This document shows, piece by piece, positions 49,601-62,157 of a DNA stretch of 64,000 nucleotides (position 1 is the stretch's first letter; each line of letters opens with the position of its first letter). This DNA is from Otis tarda (lineage: Eukaryota > Chordata > Aves > Otidiformes > Otididae), in assembly GCA_026413225.1 (NCBI GenBank), contig CM048553.1:141120690-141184689 (forward strand), written 5' to 3'. The position numbers and the translations under genes are program-made. The notes under the pieces are model-generated. The model saw nothing but the letters and a program-made list of their open reading frames with translations. It ran no database searches and had not been told where the DNA came from.

Positions 49601-50530
49601 GAGAGGCTGAGAGACTTCTTCATGGCTAAATACTGAGTAGAATTTCCAAATAGCTTTTGAACTTGTCCCATAAACATGAAAAACTGAATGTGCTCGTGTA
49701 TCATTAACAGAATGCCAGTGAATGAAAGGTAAATCTAGTATGGCTGCAGGACATACTGAATAAAACAGGCCACTTCTGGCCAGTAAGCTGAAGTGACTCC
49801 ATCTCTGTCTTAGGGAAAATAGCTTACTTGCTTAACTTGGAGAGAGAATTAAATTAAAAGTGCAATGTTGGAAAAATAGTGTACCTCAAAAGTTTGGGCA
49901 CAAATATTTTTTCAGGTGATTATTGGAAGTTGGAAAGAAATATATTCACATAGTAACTTCAGTTTTCTTATACTGTGTAAAAATCAGTCTAAAAATAACT
50001 ATTTTCTCCAGCAGAAAATGGACTAATTTAGTTTAGACTGTTAATACATGTAGTAAACAAAGGTGCGTGTACCATAGCAGTAAATATAGGGCTCTTGAAA
50101 AAAGTACAGTGATACATTATTAGCTGATAACAGTATGACACAATTTCTCCTTTTCAATTTTTTTCCCCTAGTAAATCCTAGGAGTTGGTTTGTTTGTTTT
50201 AATGTTTTCTTATTAATTTCTGATTCTTAAACCTGGTAAAGTGTGTTTGTCTTCAACAAATATGACCAGAATTGCATGTTCCCATGAAGAAACTGTGAGT
50301 TCTGTGGAGCAGAACCAGAAGGCCTTGGGTCAGGGAGCAGAATAAAGGAGATTTTTGGATAAGAATGCAAGTGAAGCAGCTACCTAGCCTGGCTAAAGAG
50401 AGGGAAGCACAGTTAATTAAAATTATGGAGGAGTCAAATAGTCAGAGTAAATGAAGTTTCTGCTAAGCAGTGAAGGAGAACACCACATTTTTGTGGGTTT
50501 TAATTACCTGACCATATTAAACTTGGGACT

Positions 50531-50542
50531 GGGGGGGGGGGG
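50531..50542. repeat. Run of 12 G
   Basis: Uninterrupted G12 in AT-rich intron, followed by ctgctgctt. On the sense pre-mRNA it is a potential multi-stranded or hnRNP-binding element; only the base run itself is seen. Confidence 0.9.
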
Positions 50543-50910
50543 CTGCTGCTTGAGGTAACTTAGCAGGCTGCAGAAAAACAAGATGATGTGATAATTTCTT
50601 GGCTGGAATAATCATGCTGTGTGTATTAGAACTGTTGAAGTGGCCAAATGAATGGTCAAATACATTTGACAAAACATAGAAAGGTCTAGCAGTTTTGAGG
50701 AGGAAGAGTGCTGAGATAGGGAAATCATGTTAATTCCCCAATGAAGTGAAAGTCAGCCAGTTATTTTATATCAGAGAAATTACATCAGAGGGAAATTTTA
50801 TAAATGCTGTAACTACAGGAAAAAAACAAGCATCTCTGCAGAGACAAAAAATTGCATTCTCAGTCCTGGGCTTGCTTTTGTTTGGCTCTATGGTGTCTAG
50901 TAAGGTAAAA

Positions 50911-51092
50911 ACACTGGAGCAGGTTGCCCAGAGAGGTGGTAAGATGCCTCATCCCTGGGAGACATCCAAGGCCAGGTTGGATGGGGCTCTAAGCAACCTG
51001 ATCTGGTTGGAGATGTCCCTACTTCTTGCAGGGGGGGATGGATTAGATGACCTTTGAAGGTCCCTTCCAACCCAAACTATTTTATGATTCTA
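50911..51092 (+). mobile_element. CR1 LINE, 3' end fragment
   Basis: The blocks acactggagcaggttgccca, gacatccaaggccaggttgg, agcaacctgatctggttgga and the terminal gacctttgaaggtcccttcc, then ccaacccaaactattttatgattct, follow the CR1 3' end closely in sense orientation. It is heavily 5'-truncated and fairly well preserved. Confidence 0.9.
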
Positions 51093-51401
51093 AAATTCCA
51101 ACTGAAGTTGTTTTTTTTTCCTCGAAATCCACATAAAACTCTCTTGTCTGTGGATTCTTTGGTACCTAACATCAAAGGTATACTTCTGCTACAGTGTTAG
51201 TGTAATGGAATGAAGAACTTAACTGCAGACCAACTAAACAAAGACTTTTAGCAGTTGTGGTGTTTGTAGCAGTGCTTTGTTTGCTTTGGAGGACATCAGT
51301 TAAGATTTCTTAATAGCAGTGAGCACTTCTCTAAAAACTTGCATATGGAGAGTGCTAAAAACAATTATGTGGCTGATTCTGTTACAAAAATCCAAGGGAA
51401 G

Positions 51402-51503
51402 CATAGAATCATGGAATAATTTCAGCTGGAAGGGACTTCTCTAGTTCATCTAGTCCAGCCTCCTACTTAAAGCAGTTTAGATCGAGTTACCCAAGTCTTT
51501 CTC
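51402..51503 (-). mobile_element. CR1 LINE, short 3' end fragment
   Basis: Starts catagaatcatggaataatt, then ctggaagggacttctctagt and tcatctagtccagcctccta: about 100 bp of the CR1 3' end in antisense. It faces the sense fragment at 50911-51092 across about 300 bp. Confidence 0.85.
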
Positions 51504-51845
51504 TAAACAACAAACCTAGCAGATTATTTAGATCTGTTTGATAATCACTTGTCAAAAGAACAGACTTTTGATGGCTATGAAGCAATTCTGAGGGCACCAG
51601 GCCATAAGATTCTTTTCCATGCATTGAGATGGCTGTATGAAACAGAGTAGCATCTCCTGGGGTAGCTCGAAAAGCTGCATTTCCTTCTTTGTGTGTCTTC
51701 ATATGTTTTCCCTTTGTTATTTCCTTAGTTCTTTCTCTTTTATTAAAAGCGGCTAATGTAGAATATCAGCATGAATAATTACAGTGCTTTAAAGAAGTGG
51801 GACTAATCAAATGTGTCTGTAGACATCTTAACCAATTTGCTGCTC

Positions 51846-51872
51846 AATTATCTCACATTCTGTGAGATAATT
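51846..51872. repeat. Perfect 12-bp inverted repeat with 3-base loop
   Basis: The arms aattatctcaca and tgtgagataatt are exact reverse complements around ttc. No T tract or other context gives it a role. It is short and may be a chance palindrome. Confidence 0.8.
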
Positions 51873-54800
51873 TTGTCATCTTTTTAGGTTACAACAATAT
51901 TTTCCTGTATATACAAACAGTGCCTAGTGCAATTAAGCTGAGCATAGCTGGAATCCTTGAATGCTTTTAGTCGGTGGAAACATGACATTAAAAGGACTGA
52001 ATATAAAAAAAAAAAGTGTGTATGTTGGGGGTTATAACAATGAATAGCACTAGTTGTGCTAAGCTACCAGCAGAACTGGACAGTGTCATTAGGAAAATGG
52101 CTGAGAAAACTTCATCACAAGACCTAGCAGTTCTATTTCTGACTGAAAAACAGGAGGAAGTAGACTCATGGCTCTGCTTAAACATGAAGCAGCATGGAGT
52201 TGAAATTGAGATGATATTTAGTTCGATTTCCGTATTGGGATAAGGGCCCTATTATACCAAATACTGTACAACTTACCTGCTCAATGATATACCTAATTGC
52301 CAGTCGTCCTCAACATGGTTGTTTTTAACTAACTCTGATGTGAAACATTAATTAATAGAATCCTAGGGAGTATCCGTTAACAGATAGAGTAAAATAATTC
52401 TGAGGTAAAACATTGTTAAGACAAAAATGAAATGGCTGATGGAGCACAGGCTGTTTAGAGGCTTTTGTGAAAAGGCCTTGCTTGTAAAGTCCGGAATAAA
52501 TATTACTAAACTATCAAGTTCTGGAAGTTTAGGTGAACAGAATCACAAGCTTTCCTCAGTTTGCCCAATAAAGAATGTACTTGTTGTCCACGCTCTGGAT
52601 TCATCATTTTTGAGATCCAAGGATTTCATTCATGTCATACATCAAAGCTTAATAGTCCAGGTCTGAATGTTCCATGGTCATTTTCATGTGTAGATCTTTC
52701 ATAGATCAAAGCATAAAGCTGTCTTTAGACTGTTTTCAATTTGTGAATGTAAATGGAAATTCTTTAAGCACCACCACCCCTCCCCCAAAAAAATAATTAC
52801 ATGTAAAGAGTTTAATCATGAAAAGGTAGCTGTAAATTATCTCCTATTTTTTTTCTTAAAACTTTTCATCAATACAAGTCTTTTTTATTTTAAGTATATC
52901 TAATCTACTATGTTTTTCATTTTCATCATTTACTGGTTTCCACTGCTTTTTAACTCTCAAAACATTTACAAATAATGAAACCATGTTGTTTTTCTTATAA
53001 AATCTATTTATCTTTATTTCAAGGAACTTTATCTGGAAGATGCTGTAGTAATCATGTAATGCCCATAATTGGTTAACAAAAATCCTTCAGTTTAAAAAAA
53101 GGAGTAATAAACAAATTTGTATGTCTGTGCTGATAGTGCTGGAGTGTGGGGAAGGAAGGAATGATGGAAGAAGTTTATGCAAGAAACATACATAGCCAAC
53201 AGTCTGTATGGAAATCTGGTTTTTCTTTCAAATGTCGTTTGGAAAATCAAATGCTTTTCAAAACTTTTCAACAGCACCCACATATGTAAGCATCATCTCT
53301 TCAGAAATATTTTTTGTTCAGTGTTAAATGGCTGTGGAACATATTTATATTAAAAAAAACTATACCTTTAAATTACTGTTACAAAAAGCATAGATTTTCT
53401 GTAACTGTAGTATGAATAAAAATGTTAATTGTTAATGTTTTCCTTTTCAAACCACTTAACAGTGAAAAAAAAAATCTTTTTTTGCATAGAAGTTTAGTAT
53501 TCAAATAACTAAATGTTTCCCAGGATATGCACCTAATATGAATAATTTCCTTTTAAGAGCTGATTATTTTATAAATGTTCTAGTAAAACTTATTTTCTGT
53601 TTAAGTTTTTTTTTTTTTTAATACTTCATTGAAGCTTATTTGGTAGGCAAACAAGGAATTAGCTAATGCTGACTTGAGTTTCTTTATTTATCTTTGAATA
53701 AAAGCAACAAAGATCATCAGTGAAAAAAATATTCATACATAGTTTTTGATGGAAATGTGAGCAGCTTTTAAAATGTGCATGTATACCATAGGGAATTAGA
53801 AAATGTAAAAGTTACAGTGCATCATAAAATCTCTGTTGCAGTTTTTCTTTAATTTCAAAATGTTTAAAACTGCAGAAGTAATGTTATATAGGAAAACAAC
53901 TTTTAGGAGGTAAGAAATCATAGTATCTCGAGGAGAGGTATTCTATTGCATAGAAGTGGTGGAACAGGGTTACACCTCCACTATTTTCAGTTTTTTTCTT
54001 CCAATGTTAAGGCAAAAAAATTGTAACACTGGATATTTTAAGCTTGTTTCTGTAGTTTATTTTCTAACTTTTCAAATTTCAGACCAGTATGTTTTTATTC
54101 CTCAAGATATGTTTGGTTTTTTTTTCTAAACAGAAGTCTCTCTACATCTGATTGGGAGGTGCTTTTTTTTAATATAATGATCTTTAGCTTTATTAATTGT
54201 TGAATTGGGGTTTTAAATCAAAATATTCTTATTAAATAGCAAGTTCTAAATGTTGTCCTTTACTATTGTACTTATACCCATGGTTTTTCTAGCGTAGGAA
54301 CCTTAGGCAAGTCTTTATCTTCCATGAGAATCCTATACCTCTCTCTGGAATAGGACTTCGAAGTAACGTCTTTTCCTGCTTTACATTTCTCTCTTCTTCT
54401 GTCTTTAGTAGAGAGGCAAAAAAAATAAGTCTGCTTAGACCTTTCACCCAGTAAAATATTCATATATATGGATATCATTACATGGAAACACCACTCCTAA
54501 TTAACATTGGTATGTTTGAGGCTATTGCAGCAGTTATTAATTTAAAACCCTCAGTGGAAACTAATTGTAAAATAACAGCTGGAACTGCCCATTTAGTTTC
54601 AGAAATGTAGCTTGTCAATTATCTAATACCAAAAGCTATTCAAAGCTAAATTTATATTTGGAATTCAACTTTTAAAATGTTCAGCTTTAACTATTAATCT
54701 TATTTTTACTTGATTTTTTTTTAATTGAGAGTTTTACTGGAATCTGCAATAATACCTAACTAATTTGCCTAAATATGTATATTCAAAATAATTTCCTTAT

Positions 54801-55379
54801 AATGTGATAGGCAGAATAAAATAAATTTCATAATAAAAAAAAAACATTTCTGCAACTTTATCTTGCTTTTTAATTTATCAGTTTAATCACTGTGTGCTCA
54901 ATACACATACTTTGTTTTCTCTTTCACTTAGTAGCACTGAATTTTTTAATCTGATTCTCAGAATAATTTTTAATTTCTTTGTGCAGTTCTTCACAGAGAG
55001 CAAATTGAAATATGCTTTACAGAAACATTCATATCAAAGAGCACTGTCATTATTGTGTCATTTAAGCATCTATTTGTTGTTAGTCAGGGAAGCTCTTTTG
55101 GAAGCCTTATTAAATATGTCAGGGGGAAAAAAAGTCAAGCAAATGTGAATAAAAAATGAATTCAAAGGAATAACCAATTCATTCAAACAGAGCAAAGGTG
55201 AAATCTGTAAAATTGTTACAGTTACTTTTTGAAGTCTCCTAGTAACTCTTAAACAATGTGTGTATTTAATAAAAGATTTTAATATTAAAAATAACATCCC
55301 TCCTCAATGATTTATTATTACTTTCAATTTTGTTTTGAGAATTTAATATGTTCAATAATTCTATCTGCAAAGTTCTTCC

Positions 55380-55800
55380 TTCCTTTCAGCTGGGCACACT
55401 GACTTGGCCGAGGTCTTTGCACAAATATGTGCTTTACCCTAGCAGCATCCCAGCCCTTCCTGAGGAGGTGAGAGGAGGAATGAAATTAATTTTATCAAGA
55501 TTCACTGAAATGTATTTACATGTGCCCAATAATCCTGCTCTAGAGGCAGGCAGAGATTTCAAAGAGCATCTTCACAGACCTCTTAAATGCCTTCAGGTTT
55601 GACCTGGAAGATCATGGGAACTTGCTCACCTGTTTGGGAGGGACTCCAGTGGCAATGTGTGGTGAGGCAAACCACTCTGAGTTTGACCACCTTGTGGAGG
55701 TGCCCATTCTTTAGCAGCGCAAGGCAATGCAATGGTCTCCCCTGGCCTTGTGTATGAGTTCCAGATCAATGCCTGGCTTGCACACGCACTTCAGCGGGTA
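55380..55800. other. Unassigned GC-richer stretch
   Basis: About 420 bp that stand out from AT-rich intron. An open frame at 55348-55602 covers part of it (GTLTWPRSLHKYVLYPSSIP, then ALPEEVRGGMKLILSRFTEM). I recognise neither a protein family nor an avian repeat. It could be a decayed retrocopy or repeat; the following sequence on the same strand is closed in all frames. Confidence 0.3.
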
Positions 55801-58800
55801 AATATGATGGTAACAATCTCATGCTCCATGTTCAAGCCTTGTTTTGACTGTTTGCCTCACTCTGGTCCATTTGCTAAGTGGTGAAGGAGTTACAGTAGAG
55901 TGAAGATTTCAGTCCTAGTACTTTTGGTTTTTCTGGTAAAGCTTTTGAGTTTACAGTGTGGTTATGATTGTTTCATCATTCAGGTATAGCTCCTTCTCGC
56001 TAACACCTGTGTGACTGGGAATAGGTTTTCAGACTCCCTTTAAGGTGGCCTGTGGGTTCAGGTTGTGAAATTGTCAGGTCAGACAGTTTAGCTGTCAGCT
56101 TGGGAGACAGGCATGAGAGAAGCATCTCTTCAAAAAAGGAGTCTACAAAGTGTTCAATGGCGTATTTTATATAATTTATTGTAGCATGTACTCCATTGAC
56201 TGTTTCATCAAGATGCCATCATTTACCAGCTTAAGGTCAGAACTAAATAGCAGTTGTAAAGTAGAACTTTTGCAAGGGCATTGCTTTCTCAGTTGTGCCA
56301 GCGCATTACACTTTGTTCTATAAACAGATTTCTCACCTGTGGGTGATCTTAACTACCGTATGTTCTGCAAAGTCAAGGCTAAGTTAAAGATACACGGCAG
56401 CCTGAGCTCAGACTTTCCCCGGTCTTCTGATATTTCTTTCTGTCTCAAATACTGTTTTAACGCCATTAATTAGTATTTGCTGTGTGGAATATATGCAGCT
56501 TGACATGTGAAGTTCATACAATGTCAGTTTTGAAATCTGTAGTATGTTTATGGTGACTGAGTGGAGGAGAGATTAGGATTTCCTTTGTACTGATTTGAGG
56601 TGCTATTTACAGGTTTTTTCCTTTTTTTTTTTCCCCCAAAAAACTGCAATTCTGTTGTGATGAAGCCTATTGCAGTGAAGCCAATCAAAATAAAATCAAA
56701 TAAATCAAACAAAAATTGTGTGAATTTTGGTTAGTTTTAATCCTTTTAAACTTTTCGTTGTATTCTGTTATCATTTTATATACTGAAATGCTCAATATTT
56801 TGAACTATTTCCTTTGATATTTCATAATCTTTAGATGATAAATACTTGTACACAGGATTTTTTTTTTTTAATTGAGACCTTAAGATTATTGCAGTTCTTG
56901 TCTTCTCCCTAGGAAGAGTCATTTCTTCTCATTTTTGTTTCATAACCTTTCGCACACTTTTAGTGAACCCCTCAGAAATCTCATATCTGTATTTCTCCTC
57001 AACCAGCACTGAAACACACCTCTGTCACTAAAATCAGGTTGTGTAACCGTTTGCTTCCTTTAACTCTAGTAAAGGCCCTTCTTCCCATTTGAAAATATTT
57101 TTCAAACTTCCCCAAATCAATTCTTTATTTACTATGGTAGAGAAAAAAACATGGCAGATGTTTGAAGAGCTCTTTGAGTAGAGAAGTCTCTCACCCTCCC
57201 ACCAAAGCAAATGATGTGCAGAGTAGCCTTGCCCAGTGAAGGGGCTAAAGGAGCAAAGCATCGCCCTTGGCTTCCTTGGGGCAGCCCAGCATGGGGTGCG
57301 TGTAATGTTGACTTTTAACATTACTTTACTTTAGCCGTGGTCATCTTTGTGCAATGAGTTTTGTGTCCACCTAGGTTGCAAATCTAACCGTGAGCTGTTC
57401 TGAGACCTACTTCTCTTTATAGCTCCATGGTGTGGCTGGTTGTACTTGTGTGTGGTGAGCTGGCTGAGAGAGCTCAAAAAATTTTGGGTGCATCAGACAA
57501 TTTTTTCCTGTCAGGTCATTGCCCTGAGCCTATGTATTGTATAGGTACACAAGAATTAGCCCTAGCAAAAAGGTGATATTGAAGCAACTTGGGTTTGGAT
57601 CAGCTTAATCTGCCATCATGCTTTGGGCTTTTGAAACATGGCACAGAATCTGACGCTGTGAACTAAGATTTTTAATAAAATTCTCAGATTCAGCATTAAT
57701 GTTATTAAACATACTGTAACAGTTTTAAAAGGTAAACAAAAAAAGGCACAGACACAAAGAAAAAAAGACACTAAATACCATTTAAAAATCCCAGGATACC
57801 TTTCACAGTTTACATACTCAGCAACTTGAATGCAATGAAAAATTTTGCAGATAAGCTGTAAAACTGGAAAATAAAAGGAAATCTGAAAGCTAGACTTGTT
57901 TTTATGTGAGTTTAGTTGTATGGTTTATTTTATAAAGCAACATTATTGAAGTTTTTACATTTCTTTTCTTCTTTCGAGTTACCTCCCTTTAATCCTTTTT
58001 CTTTAACCAAGTAGCTTTTTATTTTGCCTATTATTGTAAAATACTGGTGGGAACGAGGAGAGGTGTTTGGGTTTTTGTTAACCCAGATTTTTCTGGGAGA
58101 AGATAATTAGTTGGTCCTTAGGAGTAAATATAATTTTAAGGGCTGGAGTGGTCCCCCTGTACAAGTTACTTAAGGTCAGTTACTTTACAAGAACTCCTTA
58201 TAGTTTTTCCTTGGGTTTCCTTTGCTGATTCTTAAAATATACGATTGAATCCACATATCGAGGTTACTTTTCTGTCTTATATAGTGAAAATTAACATCCA
58301 AAAGTCTTGATGGTAAATAATTGTGATAAATAATTTATTCTAAAATAATTCAGAAAAGCTTTAAAAAACTTACCATTCTATACAGTTTTTTTTCTTAACT
58401 GCTTGTAAGTAAATATAATTTCCACCAGATTTGGTTTCAACAAATGTTGTGTTTGTTGAAAAGTATTTTCCAGTAATATATAAAACAGACTTTTTTTTTC
58501 TTTGTAGTATTTTTAATTATAACAGGATCTCAAGTTAAATATAATGCAAGTTGTGTGCTTCTGTTACTGGGAAAACCATATCCCATTTGTAATGAGACAT
58601 TTGTTAACTTCTGTATACAGATTGTGGTTCATTCCGTAAATATTTGTGGGTTCTCTGATGTCCCTCACAGGGTTTTATCTCTGAAAAATTCATACCACAG
58701 TTCTTAAACTACTTTTTGGATAGAAGATTTCTTTCTTTTGCAAAACCTTTTGCCAATGTCTTTCATTTCCATTTAACGTTTTTAAGTATTCCTACTTTGA

Positions 58801-59776
58801 TTTTCAATTATTTAGCAAAAAGGATTATCATAAATGTACAGAATGATTACATGTTATTTGGGCATATTTCTCTATGGGATACTATTCAAAGCTCCCATGG
58901 CAAAATTAAATCCTTATAACTATTATCCTGAACAACTCGAATTGTATTGTTTAAGTGAGTATGGTTCCTCACCTTTACTAATTTTCCAAGATAGCTTAGA
59001 GTTCAAACACCTTAAGTACAGTCAAAAGTTATGCTTAATGTTTCTTATGTTTAAGTTCTTACTGTGCACACTACTTTATCTGCCATTATTGCTATTAAAC
59101 CTGATTATGCAGCAGTAAAAAACATATTTGAAAGTTACGTACAGTGCTTTTGTTGCATTTCAGAAGCTATTCTTTATTCTTTTTTTTTAAACATATAAAT
59201 CCATAACTTTTTTTTTTTTTTTACACAACTGGTTCATATTCTTATGGAGTTTATTAGTTGTAGGACACAAAGATAAATGTAGCATTCTTCAGCTTCTCTA
59301 AACATTTTTCATGCCCTCTGATGCTTTTGGTTGTTAGGAGGTTTTTTTTTTCTGTGAGAAGGCAATGGCAAACACTGGTATGTTAATGGCTAACACAAGT
59401 GCATGTTGAGAATAATAAAATACAGAGATAGTATCAGGCAACTCCACTGAGTTCAGTGTCAGTGATTGGCATAAATCACAGATACTCCATTTTTCTGGCA
59501 CAATCATGTGTGTTCTCCAGCAATAAAAAATAAACAGGTGTGGAGGTGATACAAATAGGACATAGGAGTATCTATACATAGATATATTTTGTACTTGCAG
59601 GATAGGAACAGAGCAGATTAGTACTTTTCCTGATAACCAAATTATTTAACTGTTGAATAGTATTATTTAATCTTTGTGTGTGACAATTTTTCAAGGAACA
59701 GGAAGAAACTTGCAGTTTAGCAAATACAGCTGCAAAGCAAATCTGAAATTTTTCTGTTTCCTACTTTAAGGTTGGG

Positions 59777-59804
59777 TATGTGTATCTGTGTGTGTGTGTG
59801 TATA
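59777..59804. repeat. TG dinucleotide run
   Basis: Imperfect TG run (tatgtgtatctgtgtgtgtg and onward). A microsatellite in the intron. Confidence 0.8.
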
Positions 59805-60161
59805 TTCAAGAAAAATTTAGAGGAATGCAATTCTCTGGTACGTGTTTGTTCAGACTCTTTCAATACACTTTATTCTTCAGACAGCTTGCAGTGGTTGATT
59901 TTCCATGTTCTTGGCACAATAAAAAAATGCCTGATACAATATGTAACTGCAAGTGTTGTAGAGGTTGCTTTCTAAAAACAACTTTTAAAATCTACATATT
60001 GTACTCTTCACACATTGCAGCTCATAAAAAAATTCAAGCAAGTATATTTACTAAACTGGACTCAAACTAACCACAGATGATAGAATTTGCTGTTTCTCAC
60101 ATGGGCAAGTGTAAAGAGCTGGGTATTCGTGTGTATATTTGTATCTGCATAGTATCCTTTC

Positions 60162-60182
60162 TTTTTTTTTTTTTTTTTTTTT
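60162..60182. repeat. Run of 21 T
   Basis: Uninterrupted T21 followed by aagctccag. It could look like a splice acceptor tract, but the nearest AG (in aagctccag) opens no VPS13B-like frame. Confidence 0.85.
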
Positions 60183-62157
60183 AAGCTCCAGACACAAAGT
60201 AAAACTCTGAGTTTTCTTCACAGTCACCACAATTTAAAAGTTTTGGGTGCCTCCTGGAGTCGGTTGAACTACCTGACATTGAAATCTGTAGTCTTCATGG
60301 TCAATGTTGTGAATAAAAGGGTATTGTCAGTAGATGAGGATGACTCTTGCCTGATATTGCCCTGTAATTGGAGCTTGCTTAGAACCTCTGTTACAAAACA
60401 TCTCTAACAAGCATTGTATACATGCTGAATAGTAGGCTTGAACCAATTCAGCATGAAGGCTTTATATTTATTTTTTACAAAAGCACTGGTGTATTCTGTG
60501 GCTTCCTATGGCAGGATGTAGGTTTCTCCTGCTGCCAAAAGCTATCTTGGCAACATTTTCTAATGAATGAGAAAACTCTTGAGTTTGGGCTCTGCTTGTT
60601 TCTGTCTTTACCTGTTCTCTCTAATTCTCTGAGATTTTTATGTATTTTATACTTTTGTCCTAAAGATGAGTTTTGAGGTCAGTTTCCTAACAGGTTTGAT
60701 TTGTTCTGTTTTTCATCTTTTAAAGCATATTCTAAATGTATTTAAAAGCCTTTACATAAATAACCCTTTTTAAGTGGTGCATCTGTGGACATGTTACCTT
60801 CAAAAAGTTCAATATATTGGTATTAGAGTTTAAGATTTAGCAGAAATATGCTTTTAAAACAAAAGCTACCAATTTATTTTCGTCATGGAAGAAACAAAAA
60901 AGTACAGTCCCTTCAGTCTGAAATAACGATTTGTAAATTTGCATTGCAGTAATTCTATTTAGTAACAGGGAGGAAAGGGTGGGTTTAAAATTATTAAAAT
61001 TAACTGTAAGAATGGGACTCAAAATATGTTGCTTATAGCTGTAGCTTTGTTACAGATTAAGATGAGAATCTGTGTATCAGAATTTCATCTGTAAACTGGC
61101 CTTTCAAGGAGATCTCTCGTGAAGTTTTGCTACATCCTTCCACATCTCAGTGTTTCACTAAATTAATTAAAGATGTTTGGAAAAAAAAATAATGCTTTCA
61201 AAAACCTTCTCAATACTTTAGTCTCTTGTTTCTTTTAGGAAAACTTTCTAGATTTCTCTGTAGGAGTTTACACCCTTTGTCAAAGTTAGTTCTTGAAAAC
61301 TCTCTCTAATAGTTCTGCTTGACTTTTAGATGTGATTCCATTAGTCATACTTTAAGAAAGAATAGAAACGATAGTAAAGATGAGGTGAGGTCTCTAGTTA
61401 AACAGCATACCTAAAAGCTTTACTTTAAGTGTCTAACAGAACTAACTAGTGAAACTCTGTCAAAAGGTATATAATGATCTCCACAAGCAGGGTATGCTGT
61501 AGTGGAGCACTTCTTTCCTCTGCTTCAGTCCTCCTGCAAAGCCAGAGCAAACTGGAAAATGCTGGTGGGGAAGTGGTTTGTTCAGGAGGATATTTTACTT
61601 TCATGATGGAGGAGATGGATGTTCAAAAGGTTTTTCTGAGAGGAAAAAAACCTATAATAGATCTGGTTCTCAAGCAGTTGAGAAGAAACCTTTTCTGAAG
61701 TTATCTTGACATCTCTTAATTTTCCACATTCCGCTGCAAAAGGATCATTTCAGCAGCCTGAGCTTGCCCGTGTTCAGGATTAAAGGGCCATCTTTCCATC
61801 CAGCCTGTCTAGGTACATTCCTGAGGCAATTTGAATCTTACTTTTGATGCTAGTAAATCTAGATAAATTTAAATATTAGGATCATACAATATGCATTTAT
61901 TGCATTTCAGAATGGAGAAGCAAGAACCAGTCTGGTTTCGCAGTTTCATAACTAGCTACAGTTTCATAACCTGTGAACTAGGGGAGGTCTGGTTGAACCA
62001 GTAGTTTTGTGTCTAAAACTATTTTAAATTTAATATCTACATTTCTGCTGAATTCCAAATTTTCTAATGAGTTCCAAAGGCATACTGTAGATAAAGTCAA
62101 GTCATATAAGAGAATATTCAATAAAAAATAGCATGCCTTAATCATGTCATTGTAGCT

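Noticed and set aside
60162-60190. Long T run as a splice acceptor of a further VPS13B exon
   Set aside because: The sequence after the following AG does not encode the next expected VPS13B residues (RALNLGILRD in human).
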